64,000 bases of DNA from Anseranas semipalmata (taxonomy: Eukaryota; Chordata; Aves; Anseriformes; Anseranatidae), in contig VXAA01003990.1 in the NCBI GenBank assembly GCA_013399115.1, positions 1 through 64,000 on the forward strand, in the 5' to 3' direction. Numbering within the stretch: the first letter of the stretch is position 1; the number at the start of each line of letters is the position of its first letter. The notes below the pieces were generated by a model. That model did no database searches, had not been told where the DNA came from, and saw only the letters and a program-made list of their open reading frames with translations. Made by a program: the position numbers and the translations under genes. Positions 28,101 through 43,100 of this stretch are shown here, piece after piece.

Positions 28101-31100
28101 TGCCTTCCTCCTTTTCTTAATGGCTTGATGTAGCCACCTAGTATTAAACAGAAAAAAAAAATAAATCTCTATCAGTGTTGATTAACAATATCTGACAGGA
28201 GAACTGTGAGGTAAAAAGAAAGTGGGGATTACCTGAATGAGATAATGCTATTTTCATTGCTGTCATTGCTCTCTATTTTAGGATTCCGGTGACCAGCTTA
28301 GTAGATAGCTGGGCAGCACTGCTGCTTCTGTTAAAGGATTCCATCCAGGTTGGTCTTCCAGCTCCAGGACAATTCCTCATACTTGGGTAAGTGTACTTGG
28401 TATTTGCAGTTTCTAAAGAAGCTCAACATAAATGTGTGTCAAATCATACTGACATGTTAGTGTTTTCACTTAAAAATAAGCGAAAAAGATCTGGAGATGA
28501 ATCCTCATTACCCGAGTTCTGTTTCTATTAGCTTCTTCCCTGAGGAATGGTTATATATATAGATTGTTTTATATTATTTTATATTATTTATATTATATTA
28601 GCCAAGATCTTTATTACCTTACTGATTATTGGAGCCATTCAGGCTCTTGAAACAGTAGATTTAAATTTCTGATTCTACTTACGAAGTAACTAATAATAAT
28701 GACTATTTTTTAGGTATATGTAGGTTTGCAGCCCACTGGAAAGGATTCATTTCCAGCATGGAAGCTGTTTGTGGAGCATTAGAAATAAAATGTTGGATAT
28801 GTTTTTTGGTATAAAGCATCAAGCACCACTTTCTTGAATTTCTGGAATTTAACTTCATTAGTAAATTGTCTCTAAAGATACTTGTGTATATTCTAGTAAA
28901 ACATGTGCTTGATAAACTTTCTGGTATGATCAAAACTAACTTAAACTTTCAGAGGTGTTTTCTAGAATATTGATAAGTAGCAATGACATTAAGGTTTAGT
29001 AAATAAATATTGTGCATGTAAATTTCTTCAGATTTGTCCTGGCTTTCAAAATTACTGATTAACTTATAAAATCCGTATCTGCTTCAATATTTTTCAGTGT
29101 TCTTAATGAGTTTATTATGAAAAATCCAAGCCTGGAGAATAAGAAAGACCAAAGAGATCTTCAGGTAAGAAATTTTTTGTAGGTTTGCGTCTTTGAAAAT
29201 ATTGAACAATAAATGCCTAATTTGAGAGAATCATATGAATGGCAATGCTGTACCCAAATTATTTTCCTCGTGAAAGTGTTTTTAAGCAATTAATAAGCAC
29301 TAAACAAATTTTAAAATATTTATTGCCTGTAAGTTGACTGTTTTAATTAGTGCAGTTTCTGAAGGTAATTAGACCTATGTGCTGTCCCTCTCCTATCAAC
29401 CCAAGGGCTGATGCCCAATTTTGAGCAAAGTCTGATGGAAGATGCCCTAAAGATATTACTACATGCTTTAGAAAATTAACTGTTACATAGAAGAAGGATA
29501 ATTAGTGCCTCCACTGAGGGAGAGACAGCAGCTGGACAGCAGTCAGGTGCTGCCAGTTTGGGAAGCATAACCTCACAAAGTTCAACAAAGGCAAGTGCAG
29601 GGTCCTGCAGGTAGGGCAGAATAACCCCAAGCACCAGTACAGGCTGGGGGCTGACCAGCTGGAAAGCAGCCCTGCGGAAAAGGACCTGGGAGTCTGGTGG
29701 ACAGCAGGTTAACCATGAGCCAGCAGTGTGCCCTTGTGGCCAGGAAGGCCAATGGTACCCTGGGGTGCATTAGGAGGAGTGGTGCCAGCAGGGTGAGGGA
29801 GGTGATCCTCCCCCTCTGCTCAGCCCTGGTGAGGCCACACCTGGAGTGCTGTGTCCAGTTCTGGGCTCCCCAGTACAAGAGGGACATGGAGCTCCTGGAG
29901 TGGGTCCAGCAGAGGGCTATGAAGATGATGAGGGGACTGGAGCATCTCTCATACGAGGAGAGGCTGAGAGAGCTGGGCCTGTTTAGCTTGGAGAAGAGAA
30001 GATTGAGAGGGGATCTTATCAATGTATAATAATATCTGAAAGGAGGATGTCAAGAGGATGGGGCCTGACTCTTTTCAGTGGTGCCCAGCGACAGGACAAG
30101 AGGCAACAGGCACATACTGAAGCACAGGAAGTTCCAGCTGAATATGAGAAAACATTTCTTTACTGTGAGGGTGACAGAGCACTGGAACAGGTTGCCCAGA
30201 GAGGCTGTGGAGTCTCCTTCTCTGGAGATATTCAAAACCCGCCTGGACATGATCCTGTGCAATGTGCTCTAGGTGCTTGGCAGGGGGGTTGGACTAGATG
30301 ATCTCCAGAGGTCCCTTCCAACCTCAACCATTCTGTGATTCTGAAGCAAGAGGGAGCTGTAGGGGGAAGTCACTGGGGCGAGAGAGAGAGGGTGGGAGGT
30401 GTTGGAGAGGTGGTCACAAGCAAGAGGGTGGTGCGGCTGGAAGGCAGACTGAGGAAAAGACAAACGTCAAACAGGTTTGTAGTAAAACAACCATAATTGA
30501 ACTTTCTGACCATGAAACAATGTGGTCTTTGTTGTTTCATTTCATATTTGTTTTCCTCAATTAAGTGTGTGTGTATTGTTCTTACTTTACATTTTTAGTC
30601 TGGAGTGGTTTCTCTAAGCAGCGCCTTGCCTGTTCTTTTAATTTTTTGTTCCTAAAGTCTTCTTATGTTACTGGGTTTCCTGAATTCTTTTCTCCTTAGA
30701 ACAATGGCTTGAAAAATTCTAATGTGGAGCCACCCAGAAAAGAGTAATTGTCTTGCTTATCATAATAGGGGTTCTGTTATTATTAAAATCTTGGAATTTA
30801 TTTTGATGTGTATGTAGCAGCATTGTATTACAAGCTCATGTTCAAATTAGGCTTTGGCTTGTTCCCAAATACTTAATTACTAATCAACATCATTCCTGTT
30901 TAACAAGCAAAAGTGTGTGGTTATGTTGTGGTTTGACCCGGCAGGCAGCTTGAGCACCACACAGCCGTTCGCTCACCTCTCCCTCTTCCCCCCCCGCCCC
31001 TCCTTGGGCTGGGGGGGAGGANNNNNNNNNNNNNNNNNNNNNNNNNNNNNNNNNNNNNNNNNNNNNNNNNNNNNNNNNNNNNNNNNNNNNNNNNNNNNNN

Positions 31101-34100
31101 NNNNNNNNNNNNNNNNNNNNNNNNNNNNNNNNNNNNNNNNNNNNNNNNNNNNNNNNNNNNNNNNNNNNNNNNNNNNNNNNNNNNNNNNNNNNNNNNNNNN
31201 NNNNNNNNNNNNNNNNNNNNNNNNNNNNNNNNNNNNNNNNNNNNNNGGCAGCACGAGAAGCTGAGAAGTCCTTGGCTCTGTGTAAGCACTGCTCTGCAAC
31301 AAGTAAACGTCAGCGTGTTATCAGCGTTGTTCTCATCCTGAATTCAAAACACAGCACCATACCAGCTACTAGGAAGAAAATTAACTCTAGCCCAGCCAAA
31401 ACCAGGACATGTTAGATACACATGTGGTTCAGTTACAAGACGATGTAATAATACCTTGTTGGAAAACATGCAGAACCAATCTTGAGTTAAGCAATTGTTC
31501 GTAAAATATAACTTCCTTAGCATTTTCCAGACACTAAAAGTGCCCATGGAGTAAAGCTTAGATAACTTTTCAAATATGTTCTTATCTATTTTGATGTGTA
31601 TTTATGAGAAGGTTGCTACCACAATGAGATGCATGTTCAGAACTGTAGTCAGTGTATGTGGTAGGAAGGACTTTTACAAAAACACTCCAGTCCCTCTTTC
31701 TCAGAGGAGGATGTGATAAACACTTAGAGATTTTTATTCTGTTGACTTCAAACCTTTTCTTGAATGTACTAGAATTATCTTATATATCCGTTCTCTGAAG
31801 AAGATCTTTAATATCTTCTACTTAGTACTGTTTATAATCTGTTGAAGATGATCTTATTTTCTGTGGAGTTCATCATTGATAATATTGAACAGAAGTGGCT
31901 TTAAAGCAGTTCTATACCTAATTAGTTGTAGATTTTCTACAAAAACATGTGTCAGGACAACAAATGTAGCCCTCTGCACAAAGTTCTTAAATGCTTGATT
32001 TTTTTTCTATCAGGATGTAACGCACAAGATAGTGGACGCCATTGGGGCAATTGCTGGTTCTTCCTTGGAACAGACTACTTGGCTAAGACGAAACTTAGAG
32101 GTCAAACCTTCCCCCAAGATCATGGTTGATGGAAACAATGTAGAATCAGATGTTGAAGGTAATTTCATTTTCATCTTTTATTTGAAATAAAACTTTTAAG
32201 TAAACATTAATTATCACACCAAAATGAATGAAGGGGATAGCTTTACTGTATTTGAATACCTTCAAAATGCTTCAGTATTGTTGAGGCATTAATGCCTTAC
32301 ACAGTGTATCTGGCAAAGTCTGTACACCTTCAAAACATATGCTGTTAAAATATGTGCGCAAGGTGAATAATGGCTTAATAGTAAAAAGTTCAAAGTTACT
32401 TTTCTTATTATCTTCATTTAGATATGTTGTCTCCAGCAATGGAAACTTCAAGCATAACTCCATCTGTTTATAGCGTCCATGCATTGACCCTACTTTCTGA
32501 GGTAAATGTCTCCTCAAGTGTAATAAATACTGTCTTATAATAATCTTTTATATTGTGAAAAACCTGGGGAACGAGCTTTGATGGGAAACACTGGTGTGAA
32601 TGGATACTGGTTCCTGTCATGTAACAATATTTAAAACTTTGTTATTAAACTAGTTATAAATATTCAGTGAGATGGATGAGAAGCAAAGCATGGCTTTTCA
32701 GATGGGTAGTGCAGGGAACTGTTGTGGTGGCAGACTTCATGTGTTATTTGTTGTATGTGTTTTTTACTGATGATAATCCCAGTCAATCCCTGGAATTTTT
32801 TCTTTTCTAGATTGTTTTGTAGAATGGTTTGTCCAAGAGTTAATGCTTCTGTGTATTTACCTTAGTTTGTTTTAAAAATAAAGGAATGTTTATACCGTGG
32901 ATTTTGTATAATACTTGAAATTTGATCACATCTGTCATAAACTTGAACATTCAATGAAGGACATGATCCAATTGCAGTATAGTAAATAACAAGCAGTTTG
33001 GGAATGCCTGATAACATAACTTCCTCACCTCCTGTAGGTTTTGGCTCATCTCTTGGATATGGTTTTCTACAGTGATGAAAAGGAGAGGGTTATTCCTTTG
33101 CTTGTAAATATTATGCACTATGTTGTTCCCTACCTCCGTAATCACAGGTATCTTTACAATTTATTCAATTTACGTAGATCTCTACAACCAATTGAAATGT
33201 AGGGAGTGTTTGACACTTCAGTTGAAATAGGCATGAAAAGGATTAGATATCTATCAAACTTCATATAAGCAACAATTTAAAATTCTTTCATGTTGATTTT
33301 TTCTTTGTTTAGTGCTCACAACGCATCCAGTTATCGAGCCTGTGTTCAGTTATTAAGCAGTCTTAGTGGGTATCAGTATACAAGGAGAGCATGGAAAAAA
33401 GAAGCATTTGACCTCTTCATGGATTCCAGCTTCTTCCAGATGGATGCTTCTTGTGTTAACCAGTAAGACTTTCTTTTTTCTGCTTATATCAATGCTTGTT
33501 ACAAATTTTACATAAACCATTGAACAAGACAGTGTATGATGTGGACCAAAACTTCCCAACAGATCTCTGTTGAGGTAAATTCAGAGGGATGTAGTGTGTT
33601 TTAGATTACCACTTAAATTATGAAACTCGCTTAACTAATGCATATTTCTATGCAGAAGTCTATTTTTTCAATTTTGTTTGTTTTTTAAAGTATTTTCTGT
33701 GAGAAAAAGAGATAGACATTTTATATTTTCAGATCAAACTGCACCATGTAACTAGTACCCATACAGCAGAGAGGTTGGATTGTAAATCTTAGCAAAAATG
33801 GGCCTTTATTAGTTGAAAGAGCAGAAAAAGCTTACTGTAAATATTTCTTGCTTTTCTGATTTGCATACAATCTTTCTTTTTTAGTTGGAGAGCTATTATG
33901 GATAATTTAATGACACATGACAAAACCACATTCAGAGATTTGATGAGTAAGTATTCATTGATGTAGTAGTGACTTTTCTCCAAGGGAAACATTAAAAAAA
34001 AATCGGGGGGGGGGGAAGTATCTTGAAGAAAACATTTCTTCACTCTTTATTCCAGTTTGTTTGAATTGTCCAATCTTTTTCTTTTTTCTTCAACTACTTG

Positions 34101-37100
34101 TTTCTAGTGATCCATAAATAAGATCTCTTGAAGTGAGAGAATTTGAGACCATCCTGGAGCACAGTGAATTTTTCCTATATGACAGTTCATTAAGCAGAGC
34201 AGATTTTTTTTTAGATATGACACTAACTCTGCTTAAGGAAAAATTGATTCTACACATCAAAACTTATGAGCATCTATACCTGAAAACTGTTTTTAAAAAA
34301 AAAGTTGGCTAATCTGCCTCCCAAAGGCCCCCAAACATTTTGTATACCTGCGAGTTTTCTTTCAACATATATTTTAAATCACCGTAGTTAAAAATAAAAA
34401 CTGCAAAATATATATCTTCTTAATGGCTGCTTTTGAGCTACATTAATGCAACAAAAGTAGGAGTTATTTGCTCCTTACAGTGGAATGGAAGGGAAACTTG
34501 ATGTTGGTCTCTGTGCTATTCGTTTTCTCTTTCAGCACGAGTGGCTGTGGCTCAGAGCAGTTCCCTCAATCTGTTTGCTAACAGAGATGTAGAGCTGGAA
34601 CAGCGCGCTATGCTTCTGAAGAGACTGGCTTTTGCAATTTTTAGTAGCGAGATAGACCAGTACCAGAAATACCTTCCAGATATACAAGGTCAGTAAAAAT
34701 GTAGCAGTTCATGGAGTTCTTCTAGAATCTGATTTCTGACTGAGGAATATTTGTATAACAGGGTAACAGCAGGTAAACTTGTCCCCCAGAATATCTGTGT
34801 GCAGTACTGTTTCTGTGGTTGAATACACAATTTCTGCAGATTTTGGTCAGAACTCTTGCAGTCTTAAATGATTACAAAGCACATGGACTTTGATTACCAG
34901 TTCACTTAGCTAGATTATTTCACTGATTTGTCATTTTATACCTTGATCAATGTCTGTGGGCACCTGAAAGGTGCTTTTTGACGTGATAGCTGCTTATAGC
35001 TTGAATGTTCAACTAGGGATAAATGCAAAGGCTGACCTTGAAAAGTTCTTGAATTGTTGACTTCTGTAGTGCTTTTTTCTGCTTTTCTGTTTATATGTCC
35101 TATTTATCACTGAAGAATATCTCTTCCACTGACCTTTTTACATGAAGAGATTGGGAATGGGGTCTGGTTGGTTTTCTTCTAAGACGATGCAAATAGTTAC
35201 AGCAACTTCTTCTTAGATATGTTGTCTGTTAGTGCTGCCAGGGTGGACACCTCGGTCTCTTCCTCCTTATGGAAAGTCAGATGCATCATCTTTCTCATTT
35301 CATTTGTTCCAGGACTTATTTTTTGAATTTTTTTCCCCAGTCAGTCAGTATCTGCATTTACTATGTTCAAGATACAAGATGCTTTCACTGGTCTGAACTG
35401 CAAAGTGTGTGTGTTGGCTTGACTGAAAAATTTCTTTAAGTATCTGCCTCCATGTTCAATGCTTAATGGTGCTTATGGTTAAATGAGAGTGTATTATCCC
35501 TGTGTAATATTTCACGTATTGTGATGATGCAGCCTTTTAATAATACAATAACAGCTCAAATAGCTGGAATATATATGATTTGGAATCTGTTAACTCTTCT
35601 TTCTAGAATTAGTGAAACTCTGCAAAACTCCCAGATGCAATATTGCATTAATGTGGAGAACTTTAATAAAAATACACATCTGTTCTGAGGCTTCTTGCTT
35701 TTGTTCCTTGCTCAGTGGAAGTGGTTATTTGCTACAGTTTTATTCTGTCAATGTAAAAAAGCAAGTGCTGAAACAATACAGTGGCAGATACTTCCAAGAA
35801 AAAAAAAAAAAGAGTAAATGAGGGAAGAAGAAAATGCTAGTTGGGATTATTCTGAACTGAGGAAACCTTCTTGGCTTTTTGTTTCAGAAAGGCTGGTAGA
35901 AAGTCTCCGTTTGCCACAGGTGCCCACCCTTCATTCCCAAGTGTTCCTGTTTTTCAGAGTATTGCTTTTAAGAATGTCTCCGCAGCACCTTACTTCACTT
36001 TGGCCTACCATGATCACTGAACTGGTGAGTTGCAGTTAGCATACGTGATTTTGGAAAACTGGTGCAACTTTGAAGCACAACCTAATTCCACAATGTATCT
36101 TAAGAAAATCTCTTCTAGATAGTGTGCATGTAACTGTACAAACCGGACAGAAACTGAAAGCTGACTTATTTCCATAGTCCATATGTCTATTTTTTTTTTC
36201 CAGCCAAATAGAACATCCATTGACTTACGCTATTGAAGCTGTTCAAATGTCTCCTGAATTAAATTTGCATTTACCTTCATAGTTCCCTACTGACTGCTAC
36301 TTCAAGTTCTGCCTGTGTATGCTTACCCAATCCACCATTGCTAGTCCCTGTAGCTACTTTCCTGGTCATTCAGCCCTCTTCCTCCAACAATGAGGCTGAG
36401 AAGCCCCTTAAAGGAGGAGTCAGAATCCATGCTGTGTTGGCAGTTAATGGTCATTCAGATCCCACTGTGGCTGAAAAATACTGTGACTAGCTTTATACAA
36501 GGCTCTATTCTTGGCTTTCTTATTTCTCATTTTACTCTGCATAATAAGACAGGATAAACACCTATTTTCAGAGCTGCTAGCTGTGGGGTCTTCAATGTTG
36601 GCCATTTGACGCACTCTTTTGGGTTTTGGCTTTGGGAACAGGAATGGAGGAGTGGTTGGTGCATCCTGTGGTCCATTTAGCCTGTTAGCAAAGTAGTTCC
36701 TAAGGGGCTGACTAACACAAATTGCAGATCAGAATCACTGCTGTGATTTTTTGATATCCGTTGGCATCTACCCTGGCCCTTAGTTAACCGTAGATTTAAG
36801 CAATAGTTTAGAAAAGCTATATATAGTATTTTGAAAATCATATGCATTTTTTTTAGCAGTACGTGCATTTAATTTTAAGCCAGTCAGTAGTGTAAATGTT
36901 AGAAATCCCATTCTACTCTGTAAGATCTGCTAAGAGCTGGGAGCAACGTGGCTCTCCTATTCCTGTGCTGTCCCCTGGCGTTTATGCAAGCTACCACAGT
37001 CAAGGAGCTACTTCCAGTGGACAGCACTGTGTCATCTCCAGAAGTTCACACCTGAACTTGACTGCTTCTTTATGTGATTCTTTATTCTCATTTCCTTTAG

Positions 37101-40100
37101 GTCTTGCTCTCTGCTGGGCTCCCTTTCTAAGAAATGGAGGGAATTAGCCTCTGAGAGCTTTCCTGGCCATAAAAGAGCCAGGTCCTTGTGCTAATCGGGC
37201 TAATATAGAAGGGATGAGTTTCATTGTGCCATTGTCCACTCATAGTTCAGTGGCCTATTTCATCATCCAGGAATGGAAATAAAGCTCCAAACAATAGTTC
37301 CTCTAAGGCTTGTTACTCACACCTCCCTACAGCATTCTCCTGGGTCACAGTCTGTAAAAAAGGGTATTAAAATACAGCATTTGATCTCCAGGTACAAGTC
37401 TTCTTACTGATGGAACAGGAGCTCACTGCAGATGAAGACATTTCCAGGTAAACTTATGAACTTCCTGCTTTTTTAACTAGATAACAGTCTCCTGGCATGT
37501 TGGTGGACAGATGAGCCATTCTTTAGAATAGTTTGTCTTAGAAACAATTGTCGAGCTCCAATGAGAAGGACAAGTGAAGAGTGTTCCAGTCTGACTGCAG
37601 TACCAGGAACACATTGTTCAGGGCAAAACAAACAAACAAAAACAACAGTCAGCTTGTTCATAAACATCTAGGGTAAATTATACATTACAAGTATGTTAGT
37701 TCTTAGTGTCTTCCTGGCTAAAATGGCACTGCTTTTGCAATTAGAATATGCATGACATGACTTTATAGCTTTTCTGTATTATACATATATTTAGAATAAG
37801 ATTGCACTTTTTTTTTATTCTACTAAAAAGTTGGTTTCTTCTAGTGTTAGAAAGACACAAAGATTAAGTAGGTCTTTTAATCTTGTTTTATTGTCTACTA
37901 CTATTGCATGGTGTGGTCCAGTTTCAGTCAATGTTGGCAATAGAGGCAGATTTCTAAAAAAAAAAAAAACAAAAAACAAACAAACAAACAAACAAAAACC
38001 AAGGGGAGTTACTTGCCCAAGTCTTGTTCTTCATTTTTTTTCCTAGCTTCTGTTTATTCTTTTGAAGAATTTTCTCTAAAATAAAGTAATATCCGCTTGA
38101 CTGGGAAGTTAAAACTCCCTCTTAATTTGGATGACTGATAGGAATCAGGTACAGTTTAATATGTTTTTATTTATATATATATAAACATTTTATCTTTTAT
38201 TTATACATATATTAAACTCCAACCATAGCACAGACTTGCAACATTCTGTTTTGATTTATGGGTTCAGGATTATTTTGGTAAATAAAGAGTTGTATGTTTA
38301 TAAAGGCAAGTACAGAAGGAGGATCTTCCCGTAGAGGCAGAAGGCCATGATGACTTACCTGTCTGCGGTATTTTATTTTAGGACTTCTGGCCCATCTGTT
38401 GCTGGTCTGGAGACAACATACACAGGAGGCAATGGTTTCTCCACATCCTACAATAGCCAGAGGTGGTTGAACCTCTACTTGTCCGCTTGCAAATTCCTGG
38501 ATTTGGCCCTAGCTTTACCATCTGAAAACCTTCCTCAATTTCAGATGTGAGTAGAAGATGCTATCACCCAAGTTTCTGGATGCTTTACCATGCCTCTTGG
38601 TAAAATTCTAGTGTATAAAATCTTCATTCTCCTATTTCCTATTCCTTTCTGGCTTTCATCCAGAGTAGCCCACAGTCCATCCCCTGCCAGTGTTGGAGTG
38701 GCCCCTAAAGTAAATGACACTACACAGCAGACGATTTCAAGTTGTTTTGAGTTAGCCTGGAGATTCTCCATGCCTCTGAGCTATTCAGTAACAGTGACTT
38801 ATTCAAATATTTTATTTTTCAAGTGTTTAGTTGCAGTGATGTCTGAGAACCCAAAATACACCCACACGTCTCAGTGACTCAGTCATCAGATCAGATGACT
38901 GCGTGATCTCAGTATGATTTCACTTAAATTACTCCTGTGTGATCCGACTGGAATATGTTGCACCAAACCTGCTTGTGAAGGGGGTCCTGTAGGGTTTTTT
39001 TGAGCAGTAGTGCTCATGTGTGCAAATTGCTTTCTCAGTGCCCCTGCAATCTTATGCTGTGGGAAAAAAATGAATGCAAAACAATGCTGAAGACTGGAGA
39101 GGTGAGAGGCAGCACAGGGGAAAACAAGCGTCTTGTCTTTTCCTTTACGCTGCACAGTGGTGACTGAGAGCTGCTGCCCTGGCACAGCTCTGTCGTTATT
39201 TGGTCAGCTCTAATTGACCTGTCAGTCAAAAGATTCTCGTGTGTGCTAGAGGGTGGAAGGACTTGCACACACTGTGCAGCATTCATAAATCTAAAGCTAA
39301 TCTTAAGGGTTCCTTGATTTATTTTGTTTTCTGGGGGTTTGGCTCATAATTCTTGCCAAGCTCTCTGTGCTGTCCTCATCTCCACTATTAGTCAAACCGG
39401 TTTTATTAAGGTTATTACTGTGCGTTTCTGGAAAGACAGCAGTCATGCTGAATCACACTGTCTTTTATAGTGTTCTCACAGAGGCTTGGACTGAAGCCTT
39501 AAGGGCAGAAACTTCGATTTCCTTGATAGTTGATAATGCAGGTAGCCAGTCTTTCCAGTGCCGTGAGCAGAAGGGGAGGGAATGGTCCGTTTTATCCTTT
39601 TGGCCTGTGAATACATAAAATAAATGAATTCCTGTTATCAACATGGTATGTAGAGAACATTTGGTGTGTTACACTAAGTATCACAAGTGTGCAAGTGTTT
39701 TAAGTAACTTACATATTTTATAATTCAGAATTACTTTTGGTTCCCTTGCACACAATAAAGATGCAATCAGTATTGCTTTTAACTTCACTGCCTTATCTGG
39801 ATTTTGGCATCCTTAAATAGTTCAAGAAAGTCTAAAGGAAAAAGACAACGCTACCTTTCTCAGCCATGTTACCTTCTCCTTTTCAGAATATGACTTTGCT
39901 ATTCTTGTCAAATATTGGGTTTTGGTTTTTGTTCCTTTTTCTTTGATACTTAACTACATTTCCTCATCCTCTCATGTTCTTAGATCTAGCAGAAAAGCCT
40001 GCATGTTCCCTAAGGATAATGTCTGCTTGTGTTATCTCTTGACAGGTATCGTTGGGCTTTTATTCCAGAAGCATCAGATGATTCAGGCTTGGAGGTACGA

Positions 40101-43100
40101 AGACAGGGTACACATCAGAGGGAATTCAAACCTTATGTGGTGCGTCTAGCAAAACTGCTGCGAAAAAAAGCAAAGGTATACCGCTTCTATCCAGTTCTGC
40201 TTTTCATTGAGAACTTGCATGAACAGTAACTTGTAGCACTGTTTGTTTGTTTCAATGGAGAAAGGAAAGGAGTTATATCTAGCGTGGGAGATGGCCACTG
40301 GGGTAATTTCAGGCCAGCACCAGACAAAAAACATATGTAGGAATTTGAGAGAAAAAAAAAAAAAAGACTATTGAGTGATTTTGAAACCTATTTTTTTCAC
40401 TCAAATAATACTTTTATTTGGAAACTCCAAAGCCTAATATAAACACAAAAATCATTTTTCAGATAGCCAGTCATATATGTAGATACTAGTATAATTACCT
40501 TTTAAAATAGGAAAGCTTTTTTGTTATAATAATCACATTTAAATATTTAGAAAACTGTTGCATTTCTGAAAACGCTCGAGCAGAGTTTGGAAGCTGTGCA
40601 GAGCCAGGGAGGGATGGGTTTCCTCCCCAGAGCAGTTACCGTGACTGGAAGAAGGCAGAGAGCAATGGAAGTGGTTCTGGAGGGAATCTTGGCTGCTTAA
40701 CTTGTAGAGTGGGAGCAGAATTAGAGCTGTCGTTACGTTGGTGCGTGAGGTACATCAAAACCCAGGTTATGCTGGGGTGGAGGCCTGATCAGCTGTTGGA
40801 AGCTGAGCAAACCCTGCGCAAGGGAGCTGCCCTCTGCCGCCACAAAGAGACGATTGGTGTCAGACACTTTGCTGCTCCTGCTGCCGGGACAGAACCCCCC
40901 GGGCCGGCTCTTTGCAGGGAACAGTTGCCGGGTGGGCCGGGGAAAGGAGGAGAGAGCTCAAAGTCACATGGGAGAAAGCTTTGAAGTTTCATTCTTGGCG
41001 ATCCCTCCAAACAGATGGCAATGTCAGGGCTGTGATACAGGTAACTTACCGTAGCTGCTGTATTTACAATCTCTTATTAAATGTTTTCACTGAGCACAGA
41101 GACCATTACTGATACACAAGTGGCTACATAAAGCTCAGTGATAACTTAGTTGCAAGCAGACAGGAACTTTTCCAGCAATGCTCACAGTGACAGGGGATAA
41201 AACAGACACCTGAAGCACATCCACAGTCTTCACTTCATTGTCTTTGAATGGTGAAGATTGAAATTTTCTTCCTCTCACCTGTAGAAATGAGTAATAGGCT
41301 TTAACTGACTGCTAATCAGGTGTAGCCTGTCACCCTGATGTTCAGTGTACTGTGCTGTACCTGTTAGAAAGTTGTTGCGCTCCAAATAATCTCTCTACAT
41401 GAAGTATATAAAATATACATGATGTATAAAATATACATGCTGGTAAGTACTGTATGGTGAGATAGATGCTTGAAGTCGGGACTTCCATGGCATGCTTCCA
41501 GAATATAGAAAATTTCCTGGAATTTCCACAGCCCCCTGGTCATGGTGGCAGTTGCAGACTGTGAACCAGAGCTAGGGCCATGAAGGTGAGATGAACGTGA
41601 GGTGATGAATACCGATTTCCAGGCCGTTTCTTCTTTGCGCAGAGGAGAACGCTGTTGCATATAGCTGTGTGTTTTTCTTAGAAAATACTGTTTCTGAGCA
41701 AAATGTTTCAGTTGACTTTAATGTTGCCTGGGGGCACTCTGACTAATGCTCTGATTCACGTAGCACGGTGTTTCCTAGGCTCTGTTGTCTGAAGGAAATG
41801 TGCGTAAAAACCTCCTTCGGCACTACTGGCAATAAACAGAAGAACAAACTGACAGTGCTGTTATTGTCTGATAGTGCCTTGGCCCCATGAGCCCCAGTCT
41901 GCTCTTTCTGGACCATGGACTCGTTGGGGCAGGTATTTTTCCTGCTGAAACACAGCACCCAACCAAGCAACTGCACGGCCTTCATGGCAAAGTATTATTT
42001 TGGTATATGAAATGCAGTCTGAAAGTTCTCCTCTTTCCTTCCACAGGACAAACAGGAGGACTTTAAGACGGTGGTTTTGGAGGGATTGGAGATGGCCAAG
42101 CATCAGGTGAGGGTGGCCTTTGATGCTTGAGTTGTGAAATAAGCTCACCATAATAACACCATCACCTCAAGGCCCTGGGTAGTATTTAACTTTCAGTGAG
42201 AACTGAAAGAGATGAGAGTCTTTTTAGCGGACAAAGTTGAGAGATTTTTCAAGTGAAGTAATCCTAAGGTCCCTCATCTTTACAGATAACTGATAAATTT
42301 ATTTTTAAGTTGGTTTCCTAGATGAAATACATTACAAAAAGTTAGTGTTAGTTCTAAAAGAAATTATCTTCACAGATCATTATAAAATTAAATAATTATT
42401 TCTGCAAACGGAGAGCAGGTGAGAAACAATCCCTAACCCAGTCTGTGTCAAATTAACTGTTGCTTTGAGTATCTGAGGAGTTGGTGGTGTTTGCAAAGAA
42501 ACTGCTGTGAGGAAGTGGCTTGGACAGATTGTATGTCATGGCTCAGAGGCAGAATCGGGATTTGCACGTGCACCCCATTTGGTTGGCTGCTGTGTAAGGC
42601 TAATGCTTGCTGCGTGCTGGAGCTGGTCCGTGTTCATCCCTGGGAACAGAGCACGGCAGAGACCAGTGCTGAAAAGTTTCTCTTTGAATCCAATGTGAAA
42701 TTTGTAAAGGAGAAATTTTAAGATCTAGCAATTTCTGTAAAAGTTGGAGGCATCATCAACTCTGTGTTGGAATGTAGGCTTCCCTTTGTTCTAGTCTATT
42801 TTGCAGCCTTTCTTTTCTTGAAACGTTGTAGAGAATAAACAGCACAGCTGGAATAACCGTCTCCTGTGACAGGGAGCCGAACAACCAGATTGAAATACTA
42901 AATAAGTTCATATTTAACCTAATTGCTTTGTGAAACAGATGCCATAGGCTCCTGAAGTGGACTAGGCAGTGGCTTTTATTTGAAGGGCAAAAATTGTATT
43001 TGTAAAATACCATTTCTTGAAGAAACGTTTGCTTAGAGGCTGCTCAGTCAATAATCCATACCTTATGCCCCGCTTCCCCTTCCTTCTCCTTTCGTTACCA

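Larger units (their letters stand above)
29165..32013. other. DOP1A: DOP1A intron rich in transposable elements
   Basis: 2.8 kb. Holds a CR1 fragment (29565-30344) and a solo LTR (30924-31409) that contains an assembly gap. A purine-rich GAGAG stretch follows the CR1 at 30345-30440. The remainder is unique AT-rich DNA. Confidence 0.85.

Noticed and set aside
29582..30301. Open frames of 64-146 codons including [13 protein letters not shown]
   Set aside because: Fragments of a CR1 ORF2 C-terminus and its antisense.
30917..31302. Open frames of 109-122 codons around the LTR gap
   Set aside because: Artefacts of the 225-N run.
40709..41112. Overlapping 66-91-codon frames in the last DOP1A intron
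   Set aside because: Moderately GC-rich intron; no splice-phase fit, no family resemblance.
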